From the NCBI RefSeq assembly GCF_003427025.1, contig NZ_QVAI01000005.1, positions 186,001 through 250,000 on the forward strand: a DNA stretch of 64,000 bases, written 5' to 3'. Both the position numbers and the translations under genes were made by a program. Position 1 is the stretch's first letter. Every line of letters starts with the position of its first letter. The DNA comes from Jiangella endophytica (GTDB lineage: Bacteria > Actinomycetota > Actinomycetes > Jiangellales > Jiangellaceae). Under the pieces are notes generated by a model. It saw only the letters and a list, made by a program, of their open reading frames with translations. It did no database searches and was not told where the DNA came from. Positions 1 to 8,628 of the stretch are shown piece by piece.

Positions 1-668
1 ACGAGCCGTTCGAACAGCCGCTCGATCCAGCGTTCAGCACGCCCGGCGTACCAGTGCGGCGGTACCGGCGGCGTCCGGCGCTCATCGGGCTGGGCGTCGG
101 TCTGCTGGCTACGTGCGGCGCGGGCGCGGCCTACCTGGCGCAGTCGTCGGGCAACACCGTTCCGGTCCTGGCGGTCACCGATACCGTCCACCGGGGCGAG
201 GTCCTCGACGCCGCGCGGCTGACCACGGCGCGAGCGGCGCCCGATCCTGCGGTGCACCCGGTCGCCGCGAGCGAGCTCTCCGCCGTCGTCGGGCAGCGGG
301 CGGCCACCGACCTTCCCGCCGGCACGCTCCTCACCGAGGCCGCCCTCACGTCGGCTGACGTGCCGGCTTCGGGGCAGAGCGTCGTCGGCGTCGCGGTCAC
401 CGAGGCACAACTGCCGCGGGCCGAGCTCGTCCCCGGCGACCACGTGCGCGTCTTCGGCACCCCGAACGCGGGCGATCCACCGCCGTCGGAACCGTCCCGT
501 TCGGTCGCGGCCACCGTGGTCAGTGTCTCGGGCGTACTCGACTCCGGCCAGGTGGTGGTCGACGTCGTGGTCGCCCGCGACGTCGCCGGCACCCTGGTCG
601 CGAAGGTCGCCACCGGGCGGGTCGCCATCGTCCTCGACGCCGAGGCTCAGGGCGGTGACGACCGATGA
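1..668 (+). CDS. SAF-domain protein of a Tad/Flp pilus cluster (RcpC/CpaB-like), 5' end outside window
   Basis: The frame is open from base 3 to the stop at 668. A GTG at 54 could start it, but the upstream codons (EPFEQPLDPAF...) read like protein, so the true start probably lies before the window. After an Arg-rich stretch comes one membrane segment (ALIGLGVGLLATCGAGAAYL), then a SAF-type domain (VTDTVHRGEVLDAARL onward) and a beta-rich tail. SAF proteins in Tad clusters (RcpC/CpaB) sit at the envelope and assist pilus assembly or secretion. The stop overlaps the next gene start (ATGACC at 665), which indicates an operon. The fold assignment is good; the exact role is inferred from neighbours. 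Confidence 0.75.
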   Translation, partial: EPFEQPLDPAFSTPGVPVRRYRRRPALIGLGVGLLATCGAGAAYLAQSSGNTVPVLAVTDTVHRGEVLDAARLTTARAAPDPAVHPVAASELSAVVGQRAATDLPAGTLLTEAALTSADVPASGQSVVGVAVTEAQLPRAELVPGDHVRVFGTPNAGDPPPSEPSRSVAATVVSVSGVLDSGQVVVDVVVARDVAGTLVAKVATGRVAIVLDAEAQGGDDR

Positions 669-1489
669 CCATGCTCGCGCTCACCTCGGTCCGAGGCGCT
701 CCCGGCGTCACCACGACAGCCTTGGTCGCCGCGTTGACCTGGCCCCGTCCGGTCCTGCTGGTCGAGGCCGACGTCGCCGGTAGCAGCAGCATCAAGGCCG
801 GACACCTGCGCGGCGAGGTCGGCCACGAGCTCGGCCTCATCAACCTCGCGCTCGCCCACCGCAACGGCGCGCTGAGCCTCAGCACGTTGCGCGGGCAGAC
901 CATCGCCCTCAGCGACGACGGCGCACGACTCGCCCTTCCCGGTCTGGCCACGAAGGCACAGGCGACGAGCCTCACCGACGACTTCTGGGCCACGCTCGCC
1001 GGCCTGCTCCGCGGTGTCACGCGGCACGGCGTCGACGTCATCGTCGACGGCGGCCGGTTCGGCATGCGGCACGGCCCGGACGCGCTGCTGCGCGCGGCCG
1101 ATCTGCTGGCGGTGGTGTGCCGCACCGCCTTGGACGATCTCGTCGCGGTCCGCGCCAACGCCGACCATCTCCCCGACGGCGCCGGCGAGGCCGCACTCGA
1201 CCGGCGCGGCCTGCTGCTCGTCGGCGCGGGGCGGCCGCACCGCGCCGACGAGGCGGCCGAGGCCACGACGCTGCCGGTCTGGTCCGCCGTCGACTGGGAT
1301 CCCGTCGCCGCGGAACGCGTCAACGGCCGCGAGCGCCTGCGCACCGGCCTGTCGCGGCTGACGTCGTCCCGGCTGGTCCGCTCGGGCCGCGGCGCGGTCG
1401 CGGCCCTGCTGGCCGCCGACGACCGACGGCGGCGCGTCCTCGACGTCACGCTCGAGACCACTGTGCTCACGGGAAAGGGGGTCCGATGA
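665..1489 (+). CDS. MinD/ParA-like P-loop ATPase (TadZ/CpaE-like) of the first Tad cluster
   Basis: 274 residues. The N-terminus has a deviant Walker A motif, RGAPGVTTTA (residues 10-19), followed by LLVEADVAGS, the MinD/ParA switch I-like strand. Further on, VDVIVDGGRFG resembles the Walker B region. The canonical signature lysine is absent: Val-Thr replaces Gly-Lys in the loop, so nucleotide hydrolysis may be weak or lost. TadZ/CpaE proteins place Tad machinery at the pole or septum. It sits between the SAF gene and cpaF with 4-nt overlaps on both sides, as expected for a co-translated pilus operon. The family call is fairly sure; activity is unknown. Confidence 0.7.
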   Translation: MTMLALTSVRGAPGVTTTALVAALTWPRPVLLVEADVAGSSSIKAGHLRGEVGHELGLINLALAHRNGALSLSTLRGQTIALSDDGARLALPGLATKAQATSLTDDFWATLAGLLRGVTRHGVDVIVDGGRFGMRHGPDALLRAADLLAVVCRTALDDLVAVRANADHLPDGAGEAALDRRGLLLVGAGRPHRADEAAEATTLPVWSAVDWDPVAAERVNGRERLRTGLSRLTSSRLVRSGRGAVAALLAADDRRRRVLDVTLETTVLTGKGVR

Positions 1490-3039
1490 GCGACCCACGG
1501 ATCACCGGCCTGCCCATCTTCACGCCGCCGCCCATCGCCGCGGCAGAAGCCGTGGGCCCGCCTCGGCGCAGCGTCCGCGAGATCCTCACCGCGCTACCAC
1601 TGGCCACACCGCCCAGCGAACCGGGCCTCGACTGGACGCTGGTCCGTGCCTTCCGCCAGCAGGCCGCCGCCCGGTTGTCCGACCAGGTCGACGAGACGAC
1701 GGCCGAGGCCGATCGCCGCACGGCCGGTCGCGAGATCATCGCGCAGCTGCTCGACGAACACGTCCGCCAAACGGTCACGACCGGCGGCGCCACCGTCGGC
1801 GTCGACCAGCAGGCCGCACTCGCACAGGCGATCTTCGACGCGCTCTTCGGGCTCGGCCGGCTACAACCACTGATCGACGACCCCGCCGTCGAGAACATCG
1901 AGGTCTACGGCGCCGAACCGGTGGTCGTCATCGACGGCGACGGACGCATCACCCGGCGGCCACCGGTCGTCGAGTCCGAGGACGAGCTGGTCGACATGCT
2001 CACGTTCCTCGCCTCGCGCGGCGGCAGCAGCGAGCGCACGTTCTCCACCGCGAGCCCGAGCCTGCATCTGCACCTGCACGGCGGTCATCGGCTGGCCGCC
2101 TCGGGCTGGACGACCCACCAGCCGGTCGTGGTCATCCGCCGGCACCGGCTGGTCGACATCGACCTCGACGACCTCGTGGAACGCGACACGCTGACGACGC
2201 AGGCGGCGGCGTTCCTGCGGACGGCGGTCCGCACGCGCCGCAGCATCGTGGTGTCCGGGTCGATGGGCGCCGGCAAGACGACGCTGACGCGAGCGCTGGC
2301 CAACGAGATCGACCCCGAGGAGAAGCTCGGCACCATCGAGACCGAGTACGAGCTCGGCCTGCACCACCTGCACGAACGACACCGGCGCATCGTCGCCTGG
2401 GAGGCCCGTCCGGGCAGCGGTGAGCGCGGCCCCGACGGCCGTGCCGTCGGCGAGATCACCCTCGACGACCTCGTCTACGACGCACTCCGCATGAACCTCG
2501 ACCGCCTCATCGTCGGCGAGGTGCGCGGCCGCGAAGTGCTGCCGATGTTCAAGGCCATGCAGTCCGGCGCCGGCTCGCTGTCGACCATCCACGCCCACTC
2601 CGCCCGCGCGTCGATCGAGCGCCTGGTCACCTGCGCCATGGAAGCCGGCCACCGCGTCTCCGCCGAGTTCGCCTACCGCCAGATCGCCCAGCATGTCGAC
2701 CTCGTCGTCCACGTCGAGTGCCGCACGAGCACCCAGGACGCCCGGCGCCGCCGGCTGGTCACCGAGATCATCGCGCTGGAACCGGGCGAACGCGGACTTC
2801 CGGCCATCACGGACGTGTTCCGTCTCGGCACCGACGGGCGGTTGCGGTCCGGCTCCACGCCGTCCTGGCTGACCAGTCCTCCGCCGGGCGCATCCGGGTG
2901 GAGCGTCCACCCGCCTTCCGAGCCGTCGCCGCATCAGAACGCGCCGTCCGGCGGCACCCGAGGCACCGGAAGCGTCCAGCGTCCGCCGCCTCGTATGGCT
3001 CTGCCCAGGAACACCGGGCGTTCCGGAGACCGGTCATGA
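1486..3039 (+). CDS. CpaF/TadA-type secretion ATPase, first Tad cluster
   Basis: 517 residues from the ATG at 1486, which overlaps the upstream stop (ATGA). It is a hexameric ATPase of the VirB11/CpaF family that powers Tad pilus assembly or secretion from the cytoplasmic face. It shows Walker A GSMGAGKTT (258-266), an Asp/Glu-box-like TIETEYELGLHHLHERH region, Walker B RLIVGEVRG (340-348) and the His box TIHAHSA (367-373). The N-terminal domain has the usual LFGLGRLQPLIDDPAVENI segment. About 60 residues at the C-terminus are Pro/Ser/Gly-rich and fall outside the ATPase fold. This protein is clearly different from the second TadA at 14345, so the chromosome has two secretion ATPases. Confidence 0.93.
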   Translation: MSDPRITGLPIFTPPPIAAAEAVGPPRRSVREILTALPLATPPSEPGLDWTLVRAFRQQAAARLSDQVDETTAEADRRTAGREIIAQLLDEHVRQTVTTGGATVGVDQQAALAQAIFDALFGLGRLQPLIDDPAVENIEVYGAEPVVVIDGDGRITRRPPVVESEDELVDMLTFLASRGGSSERTFSTASPSLHLHLHGGHRLAASGWTTHQPVVVIRRHRLVDIDLDDLVERDTLTTQAAAFLRTAVRTRRSIVVSGSMGAGKTTLTRALANEIDPEEKLGTIETEYELGLHHLHERHRRIVAWEARPGSGERGPDGRAVGEITLDDLVYDALRMNLDRLIVGEVRGREVLPMFKAMQSGAGSLSTIHAHSARASIERLVTCAMEAGHRVSAEFAYRQIAQHVDLVVHVECRTSTQDARRRRLVTEIIALEPGERGLPAITDVFRLGTDGRLRSGSTPSWLTSPPPGASGWSVHPPSEPSPHQNAPSGGTRGTGSVQRPPPRMALPRNTGRSGDRS

Positions 3040-3905
3040 GGCCGGCCGTCGCCGCCATCACCGCGGTCGCCGGGTTGGGCGGAGCCACCGCCGCCGGGTT
3101 CGGCCTGGTCCGGGCGCCCGACGATCCCGCGGCGCCACGGCGGGCCTCCATCGCCCGCTGGACGACGCGCGTGCGCGGCGCCACCCCGGCCGCGCGCCGG
3201 TCCCGTCGACGCATCGCCGCAGCCTGCACCGTCGGGCTCGGGGTCTGGCTGATCACCGGCTGGCTGCTCGCGGTCGTACTCATCCCGGCGGCCGTGTGGG
3301 GGCTGCCCGTGCTGCTGCAGACCTCGTCGGCGAAGGCCGACATCGCCCGGCTCGAGGCCATGAGCGACTGGGCGCAGAACCTGGCCACCGTGCTCGGCGT
3401 CGGAGTCGGCATCGAGCAGGCCGTCGCCGGCAGCCTGGTCACCGCGCCCGAACCGATCCGGCCCGAGGTCGCCCGCCTGGTCGCAAGGCTTCAGGCGCGG
3501 TGGGACACCGAGACGGCGCTACGGGCGTTCGCCGACGACCTCGACGACGCGACGGGCGACCTGCTCGCCGCCGCGTTGATCCTCGGTGCCCGCCGCCGTG
3601 GCGACCAGCTCAGCAGCGTGCTCGACGGCCTGGCCGCGGCGGTCCGCGACGACGTCCGGGTGCGGCGCACCGTCGACGCCGAGCAAGCGCGCGGCCGCAC
3701 GACGGCCCGGCTGGTCACCGCCATCAGTGCCGGCGGACTCGGGCTCATGCTGCTGACGCCGTATGCCGATCCGTACCGTGCCGGGTCCGGCCAGCTGCTG
3801 CTCATCGGCCTGCTGACCGGCTACGTCGGCTGTCTGGTGTGGATGCGCCGCATCAGCGCCACCCCACGGCAGCCGCGCGTCCTCGTCGCGGACGGCGTGC
3901 CATGA
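3036..3905 (+). CDS. TadB-like type II secretion F-domain membrane protein
   Basis: 289 residues from ATG 3036, overlapping the cpaF stop by four bases. Membrane segments occur near the N-terminus, at VGLGVWLITGWLLAVVLIPAAVWGLPVLL, and as a pair near the C-terminus (AGGLGLMLLTPYADPY..., LLLIGLLTGYVGCLVWM). The central cytoplasmic T2SSF domain starts at LEAMSDWAQNLATVLGVGVGIEQAV. TadB pairs with TadC to form the inner-membrane platform that the CpaF ATPase turns or pumps. The N-terminus is Arg/Ala-rich. The family and position leave little doubt; the substrate of this particular platform is unknown. Confidence 0.85.
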   Translation: MRPAVAAITAVAGLGGATAAGFGLVRAPDDPAAPRRASIARWTTRVRGATPAARRSRRRIAAACTVGLGVWLITGWLLAVVLIPAAVWGLPVLLQTSSAKADIARLEAMSDWAQNLATVLGVGVGIEQAVAGSLVTAPEPIRPEVARLVARLQARWDTETALRAFADDLDDATGDLLAAALILGARRRGDQLSSVLDGLAAAVRDDVRVRRTVDAEQARGRTTARLVTAISAGGLGLMLLTPYADPYRAGSGQLLLIGLLTGYVGCLVWMRRISATPRQPRVLVADGVP

Positions 3906-4810
3906 CGACGACGCAACTGGCGGTCCTCCTGGGGCTCGGATCCGGCGCCGGTCTGCTGGTGATCCTCCGTGAGCTGGTCGGGCGGGTCGGCCGGCTGCCG
4001 CATCCGGTGCACGCGGCGCAGCGGCTCACCGGGACGGCCGATCCGGCAGCCGGCCTCGCCGAGGCGACCGATCCAGGCGGCGGGGTGGCGGCACGGGTGG
4101 GACGAGCCGTCCTGCGGCGTGGCGCCCGATCGTCGCTGCTGCACGTGCCCTACCGCGACCTCGCCCTGTTGCGCCGCAGCGTGGCGCAGTTCCTCGGCGA
4201 GCGAGCGATCTGCGCGGCCATCGGTCTCGTACTGCCGACGGCGGCTTCCGCGGCGCTCACGATCGGCGGCCTGCGGCTTCCGTTCGTGGTCCCGGCGATC
4301 ACCGGACCAGTGGCGGCGATGCTGCTGTCGTTCCTGCCGCTCTACACGGTGGCCGACCTCGCCCGGGCCAAGCGCGCGGAGTTCCGCCGGGCCATGGCCA
4401 CCTACATCGACCTCGTCGCCCTCGAACGTGCGGCCGGCTCCGGAGCCACCCAGTCGCTGGAGTCGGCGGCCCGCATCGGTCAGTCCTGGGCGTTCCAGCG
4501 GGTGCGCGACGAACTGGCGCACGCGCGCTGGGCGGGTGTCCCGGCCTGGGAGGCTCTGCGCGCGGTCGGTCGCGAGCTCCGGCTGCCCGAGCTCGCCGAC
4601 ACCGGCGACGTCATGCGCATGTCCGCGCGCGAGGGCGCCACCGTCTACGACGTGCTCCGCGCCCGGGCGTCGGCCATGCGCAGCGAGTTGCTCACGGGCG
4701 ACCAAGCACGGGCCGGGTCGCGAACCGAACGGGCGACGGCGCCGCTGGCGGCCACGGCGGTGGTGTTCATGCTCATCCTCGCCGCTCCCGTCGCGATGCG
4801 GATCGGGTGA
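3902..4810 (+). CDS. TadC-like type II secretion F-domain membrane protein
   Basis: 302 residues from ATG 3902 (ATGA overlap with tadB). It has an N-terminal membrane helix (LAVLLGLGSGAGLLVILREL), a central hydrophobic hairpin (AICAAIGLVLPTAASAALTI and FVVPAITGPVAAMLLSFLPLYTV), a T2SSF domain (RRAMATYIDLVALERAAGSGATQSLESAA) and a final helix (AATAVVFMLILAAPVAM). This is the usual TadC layout. It partners TadB in the inner-membrane platform of this Tad machine. The following tadE-like gene starts inside its stop codon region, so translation is probably coupled. Confidence 0.85.
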   Translation: MTTTQLAVLLGLGSGAGLLVILRELVGRVGRLPHPVHAAQRLTGTADPAAGLAEATDPGGGVAARVGRAVLRRGARSSLLHVPYRDLALLRRSVAQFLGERAICAAIGLVLPTAASAALTIGGLRLPFVVPAITGPVAAMLLSFLPLYTVADLARAKRAEFRRAMATYIDLVALERAAGSGATQSLESAARIGQSWAFQRVRDELAHARWAGVPAWEALRAVGRELRLPELADTGDVMRMSAREGATVYDVLRARASAMRSELLTGDQARAGSRTERATAPLAATAVVFMLILAAPVAMRIG

Positions 4811-5193
4811 TCGACATGACTCGCCGACACCCAGAACGCGGCTCGGCCACCCTCGAGACAGTCCTGCTCTGGCCCGCGGTGTTCCTGCTGATCTTCGGCA
4901 TCGTGCACGCCGGTCTCTGGTTCCACGCCCGCAACGTCGCCTTGTCCGCGGCCCGCGAGGGCGTCCGCGCGGCCAGCCTGGTCGACGGCGCCGGCGGCGC
5001 GGCACGGGCGGCCGATTTCCTCGCCGCGACGACCGACGGCACGGTCATGCGGGTCGGCGACATCCATGAGACCTCCGACGCCGACACCGTCACCGTCACC
5101 GTGACCGGCTCGTCGACCACGCTCATCCCCGGCTGGCGCGTCGACGTCAGCCAGTCGGCGACGGCACCGATCCGACGATGGACCGCCCCATGA
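4807..5193 (+). CDS. TadE-like minor pseudopilin
   Basis: 128 residues from the GTG at 4807, which overlaps the tadC stop; an in-frame ATG at 4816 would give MTRRHPERGSATLE and is equally reasonable. After a short basic leader, RGSATLETVLLWPAVFLLIFGIVHAGLWFHARN is the class-typical hydrophobic pseudopilin helix with the conserved Glu at +5 of the cleavage-like motif. The rest is a small extracytoplasmic domain rich in Thr and Val. TadE proteins are processed like prepilins and act as minor pilins or assembly factors. It is the first of three such genes in a row. Confidence 0.8.
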   Translation: MIDMTRRHPERGSATLETVLLWPAVFLLIFGIVHAGLWFHARNVALSAAREGVRAASLVDGAGGAARAADFLAATTDGTVMRVGDIHETSDADTVTVTVTGSSTTLIPGWRVDVSQSATAPIRRWTAP

Positions 5194-5966
5194 GCCGCCC
5201 GGACACCGGGGTCCCGCCCGTGCCGGACGAGGGCGCCTCCCACCCCGCAGCCGGCCCCCGACTCGGTCGCGCTGGCGCGACGACGAGCGCGACCTGGGGC
5301 TCGCCGAGCAACGAACGGGCCGCCGACCTCGCGGCGTCCGCCGCGGAGACCGACCGCGTCACCACCCATCGACCAGGCCACGGCTCCGACCCGGCGCTCG
5401 CCAGGGTGTCGCCGGCCAGTGCGACGTGCAGCCGCCGGGTGGCCAGCCAGACAGTGTCCCCTTCGCAAGGCCGCGGGCGGGCCCGCCCACCAGAGGGCGC
5501 CACCGCTGGCCGGTCCGGCCAACGCCGCTTCAGCCGAGCCGGCCGCAGCACCGCGCCGCGCCCCGACCGCGGCTCGGCAACGCTCGAGCTCGCCGTCCTG
5601 GCACCCGGCCTCTTGCTCCTCATCGCGCTCATCGCGCTGGCCGGCCGCTACGCCGTCGCCGACGGCGCGGTCGACCACGCCGCCACCGAAGCAGCCCGGG
5701 CCGCCTCGTTGCAGCGGACCCCGTCGGCCGGCCGCGATGCGGCGGCGGCCGTCGCGCGCGCCGCGCTGAACGATCAGGGGCTCTCGTGCCTGCGCACCGA
5801 GATCGACGTCGACGTGTCCGGCCTCCGCGCACCACCCGGGCAACGCGGCCGCGTCACCGTCACGGTTCGTTGCCCGCTGCGGGTCGCCGACCTGCCTCTG
5901 CACGTCCCCGCCATCACGCTCACGGCGACTGCCGTCAGCCCTGTCGACACCTATCGGGAGAGGTGA
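5190..5966 (+). CDS. TadE-like pseudopilin with unusually long N-terminal leader
   Basis: 258 residues if the ATG at 5190 is used; it overlaps the preceding stop as ATGA. An ATG at 5178 and a GTG at 5454 are also in frame. The pilin-like core begins only at RGSATLELAVLAPGLLLLIALIALAGRYAV, about 125 residues into the protein. It is followed by a small domain with two cysteines (SCLRTEI and VRCPL) that may form a disulfide. The leader is Arg/Ser/Pro/Ala-rich with no recognisable fold, which is odd for a protein normally near 130 residues. If translation began at GTG 5454 the leader would shrink to about 37 residues. Confidence 0.65.
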   Translation: MSRPDTGVPPVPDEGASHPAAGPRLGRAGATTSATWGSPSNERAADLAASAAETDRVTTHRPGHGSDPALARVSPASATCSRRVASQTVSPSQGRGRARPPEGATAGRSGQRRFSRAGRSTAPRPDRGSATLELAVLAPGLLLLIALIALAGRYAVADGAVDHAATEAARAASLQRTPSAGRDAAAAVARAALNDQGLSCLRTEIDVDVSGLRAPPGQRGRVTVTVRCPLRVADLPLHVPAITLTATAVSPVDTYRER

Positions 5967-5970
5967 GCAG

Positions 5971-6408
5971 ATGCGCCGCCCACACGACCAGACCGGCAGT
6001 TTCACCCTGACCTTCGCCGTCCTGACCATCGCGCTGCTGGCGATGGCCGGCCTCGTCTACGACGGACAGCGCCAGCTGACCGCTCAGCGGCGAGCCGACG
6101 CCGTCGCCGCGGAGGCAGCACGAGCGGCGGGTCAGGAGATCGACGGTGCGACGCTGATCGGCTCACCGGGCCTCGATAGGGCCCGGGCCATCGCCGCGGC
6201 CCGCGACCATCTCACGGCAGCGGGCATCGCGGGCACCGTCAGCGTCGACGGCACCACGATCGTGGTGCGCACCAACGCGACCGAGCAGGCGGCGATCCTG
6301 CCGCTCGTCGGCATCACCACGCTGGAGGCCACCGGCGAGGCCAGCGTCGAGTTCGTCACGGGGCTGCCGGGTCAGCCCGGCGGGATCTCCGTGCCGAACT
6401 CGTCGTAG
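5971..6408 (+). CDS. TadG/Flp-type pilus assembly pseudopilin
   Basis: 145 residues; a GGGAGAGGTGAG ribosome site precedes ATG 5971. The N-terminus (GSFTLTFAVLTIALLAMAGLVYDGQRQLTAQRRAD) is the membrane helix typical of the TadG-like N-terminal pilus assembly domain, with Asp just after the helix. A periplasmic or surface part with alternating Val/Thr follows. It closes the first Tad cluster. Its 3' end overlaps the convergent MmcQ-like gene by 37 bases, so the operon ends without room for a separate terminator. Confidence 0.75.
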   Translation: MRRPHDQTGSFTLTFAVLTIALLAMAGLVYDGQRQLTAQRRADAVAAEAARAAGQEIDGATLIGSPGLDRARAIAAARDHLTAAGIAGTVSVDGTTIVVRTNATEQAAILPLVGITTLEATGEASVEFVTGLPGQPGGISVPNSS

Positions 6409-6734
6409 GCGGCGGCCACCTTCTTCGGCACACACATACGCCAGGCGTCGGTGAGCAGCTCACGCATCTCGTCCTCGTCGATGGCGGCCAGCCGCACGCG
6501 CACCCACTGGTACCGCTCGTCCGACGGCAACGGAGGGAGGAACTTCGACGGATCCGACGCCACCAGGGCATCCCGCTCGTCCTTCGGGTAGCCGAAGCCC
6601 ATGATCGTTTCGTCGGGCGAGACCGCCGCGTACACGATGCTCCTGATGCGGAATTTCACACTGTCGCGGACCAGCCCCTCGGTGGTCCGGGGCAGCGACA
6701 GCGCGTGCCGCCGCACGTCGTCGATCGTCACCAT
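6372..6734 (-). CDS. MmcQ/YjbR family protein
   Basis: 120 residues. The MTIDDVRRHALSLP-type opening and the closing KKVAAAYDEF with a central KFRIRSIVYAAVSPDETIMGFGYPKDERDAL match the small MmcQ/YjbR family (a CyaY-like alpha/beta fold, often annotated as DNA-binding). The W-V-R-V-R-L strand (YQWVRVRLAAID) is also family-typical. Function in the cell is not established. It converges on and overlaps the pseudopilin gene at its 3' end. Confidence 0.8.
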   Translation of the reverse strand: MVTIDDVRRHALSLPRTTEGLVRDSVKFRIRSIVYAAVSPDETIMGFGYPKDERDALVASDPSKFLPPLPSDERYQWVRVRLAAIDEDEMRELLTDAWRMCVPKKVAAAYDEFGTEIPPG

Positions 6735-6776
6735 GCGACGGAATTGTGCCGCGCGGGACCGACAGCGTCGACGACG

Positions 6777-7724
6777 TCAACCGGCGGCGGCGCGCAGGCG
6801 CAGCGTCGCCGTGTACCAGGCGACGGTCTCGGCAAGGGCGTCGGCGAGCGGCGTCGGCCGCACGCCGAAGGCCTGCTCGAACGCCGACGAGTCCACGACC
6901 TGCGGCTCGAGGTACTGGTAGAAGAGCTCGGCGTACTCAGCCATGAACACGTCATCGAACGGTCCCCACGGCTGCGGCTCGCTCAGCACGTCGACGGAGA
7001 GCGGCCGGCCGGTGACCTCCGTGATCAGCTCGTGCACCTGCCGCGTCGACATCGCCGGAGCGGTCGGCAGGTGCCACACCCGCCCGGCTGCGTCCGGACG
7101 CTCGCCGAGCAGCGCGAGCCCGGCCGCGACGTCGCGGATGTAGCTGTAGCTGTGCGGCAGGTCGATGTCGCCCAGGGCGAGCGCGGTCTCACCCGTCAAG
7201 GCCGCCGGGAACACCGTCGCGCCGAGGCTGGAGTTGAACACCCGCGGACCGAAGAAGTCGGCGGCCCGACCGAGGGTCACCTGGACCTGGCCGCGCGCGT
7301 GCGCGTCGAGGTAGCGGCGGTCGAGGTCGGCGCGCATCCGGCCCTTCGCCGCAACCGCGCGCCACGGCGTCTCCTCCGTCATCACGGCGCCGCCGGTGGG
7401 CCCGTAGGGGTACAGCGTGTCGGTGACCACGAGCCGCGCGCCGGCCGTCTCGGCCGCGGCGAGCACTGCCTCCTGGATGCGTGGCATGACCTCGACCTGC
7501 TGCTCGTACGGCACATTGACGCAGTGGTAGACGACGGCGGCTCCGGCGACGGCCTCCGCGGCGGCCCCGGGATCGCGGATGTCGGCGGCGTACGCCTCAA
7601 CCCCCTCGAGCTGCGCGACACCGCGCCGGTCGACGGTGCGGACGACGTGTCCGCGACGCAGCAGTTCCTCCGCAAGCGTCGCTCCAGCCGGGCCGGTGCC
7701 CAGCACGACGTGCAACTCCGTCAT
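6777..7724 (-). CDS. NAD(P)-dependent epimerase/dehydratase (extended or atypical SDR)
   Basis: 315 residues. The N-terminal Rossmann motif is VLGTGPAGATLAEELLRRGHVVRTVDR, with GxGPxG in place of GxxGxxG, followed by YAADIRDP, the conserved Asp turn. VVTDTLYPYGPTGG holds the Tyr region; a clear YxxxK catalytic pair is not obvious, which is common in atypical SDRs. The gene has a GGAGGAG ribosome site and is transcribed away from the TetR gene at 7808. The shared 83-bp spacer is full of AGTTAG half-sites, so it is the likely TetR target. The substrate is unknown. Confidence 0.8.
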   Translation of the reverse strand: MTELHVVLGTGPAGATLAEELLRRGHVVRTVDRRGVAQLEGVEAYAADIRDPGAAAEAVAGAAVVYHCVNVPYEQQVEVMPRIQEAVLAAAETAGARLVVTDTLYPYGPTGGAVMTEETPWRAVAAKGRMRADLDRRYLDAHARGQVQVTLGRAADFFGPRVFNSSLGATVFPAALTGETALALGDIDLPHSYSYIRDVAAGLALLGERPDAAGRVWHLPTAPAMSTRQVHELITEVTGRPLSVDVLSEPQPWGPFDDVFMAEYAELFYQYLEPQVVDSSAFEQAFGVRPTPLADALAETVAWYTATLRLRAAAG

Positions 7725-7734
7725 GACTCCTCCA

Positions 7735-7780
7735 AAGTTAGGCCTCGTAACTGTTAGTTAGGGACTCTAACTCAAGTTAG
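7735..7780. promoter_or_regulatory. Probable TetR operator in the divergent promoter
   Basis: AGTTAGGGACTCTAACT (7756-7772) is a 6-bp perfect inverted repeat with a 5-bp spacer. Related AGTTAG or GTTAG half-sites recur at 7735-7741 and 7775-7780, with an inverted copy at 7748-7752. The cluster lies exactly between the SDR and TetR start codons, the classic position for a TetR autoregulatory operator. Confidence 0.6.
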
Positions 7781-7807
7781 GATGTCTATCAACAGCGAGG
7801 AGGAACC

Positions 7808-8518
7808 GTGGCCGAGGCCGTCGAGCGCCGCAAGCGATACCGCGAGCAGGTCCGCGACGAGATCAAGCAGGTCGCCCTCGGGCAGATCGCCCGCGACGGC
7901 GCTGCCGCGTTGACGCTCACCGGCGTCGCCAAGGAGATCGGCGTCTCCGGCCCGGCGCTCTACAAGTACTTCGCCGGCCGCGACGATCTGCTGACTGAGC
8001 TGATCGTCGACAGCTACGCCTCACTGGCCGACGCTCTCGACGCCGCCGGGTCGGCGTCGGCCGAGGCGCCGGCGCGGGAGCGGCTGCACGCCGTCGCGCG
8101 CGCCTACCGCGCCTGGGCCGTCGCCCAGCCACACCGGTACCTGTTGCTGGCCGGGACGCCCGTACCGCGCTACGACGCCCCCGCCGAAACCGTCGATCGA
8201 GCCCGGGCCGTGCTGGCGCCGCTGCTGGAGATCCTGGCTGCTGGCAGGTCGTGGCCACGGGCGGAGCCGCTGCGCGCCGAACTGGCGGAGTGGATCGCCG
8301 AGGTGCCGGCGGTGGCCGACTGGGTCCGTGACGCGCTCGGCCCGGCCGCGACGACGGCGCCCGACGTCGCGCTCGCAGGCGTGGTGACGGCGTGGGTGCG
8401 GCTGCACGGCGTCGTCAGCATCGAGGCCGTCGGCCTGTTCAACGGCATGGGCCTCCGGCCGGCGACCGTCCTCGCCCTCGAGATGGACGCCCTCGCCGAC
8501 GCGGTCGGTCTGGACTGA
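7808..8518 (+). CDS. TetR/AcrR family transcriptional regulator
   Basis: 236 residues. GTG 7808 is preceded by an AGGAGGAA ribosome site. The N-terminal helix-turn-helix is LTLTGVAKEIGVSGPALYKYFAGRDDLLTEL. The C-terminal ligand domain contains YRAWAVAQPHRYLLLAGTPVPRYDAP, as in the WHG-type (TetR_C_13) subgroup, where the family motif is the short W-H-G-like run; here VVTAWVRLHGVVSIEAVG. It probably represses the divergent SDR gene and itself through the AGTTAG palindromes. The inducer is unknown. Confidence 0.88.
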   Translation: MAEAVERRKRYREQVRDEIKQVALGQIARDGAAALTLTGVAKEIGVSGPALYKYFAGRDDLLTELIVDSYASLADALDAAGSASAEAPARERLHAVARAYRAWAVAQPHRYLLLAGTPVPRYDAPAETVDRARAVLAPLLEILAAGRSWPRAEPLRAELAEWIAEVPAVADWVRDALGPAATTAPDVALAGVVTAWVRLHGVVSIEAVGLFNGMGLRPATVLALEMDALADAVGLD

Positions 8519-8628
8519 CGCCGCGCACCCGGCCAGATCAATCGCAGCTATTTCGCCGGCACTGTCACATTCGGCTTCGCGAAAGCACCCATAGAAGGTG
8601 AGACGCGTCGACGAAAGAGGTGACGGAC

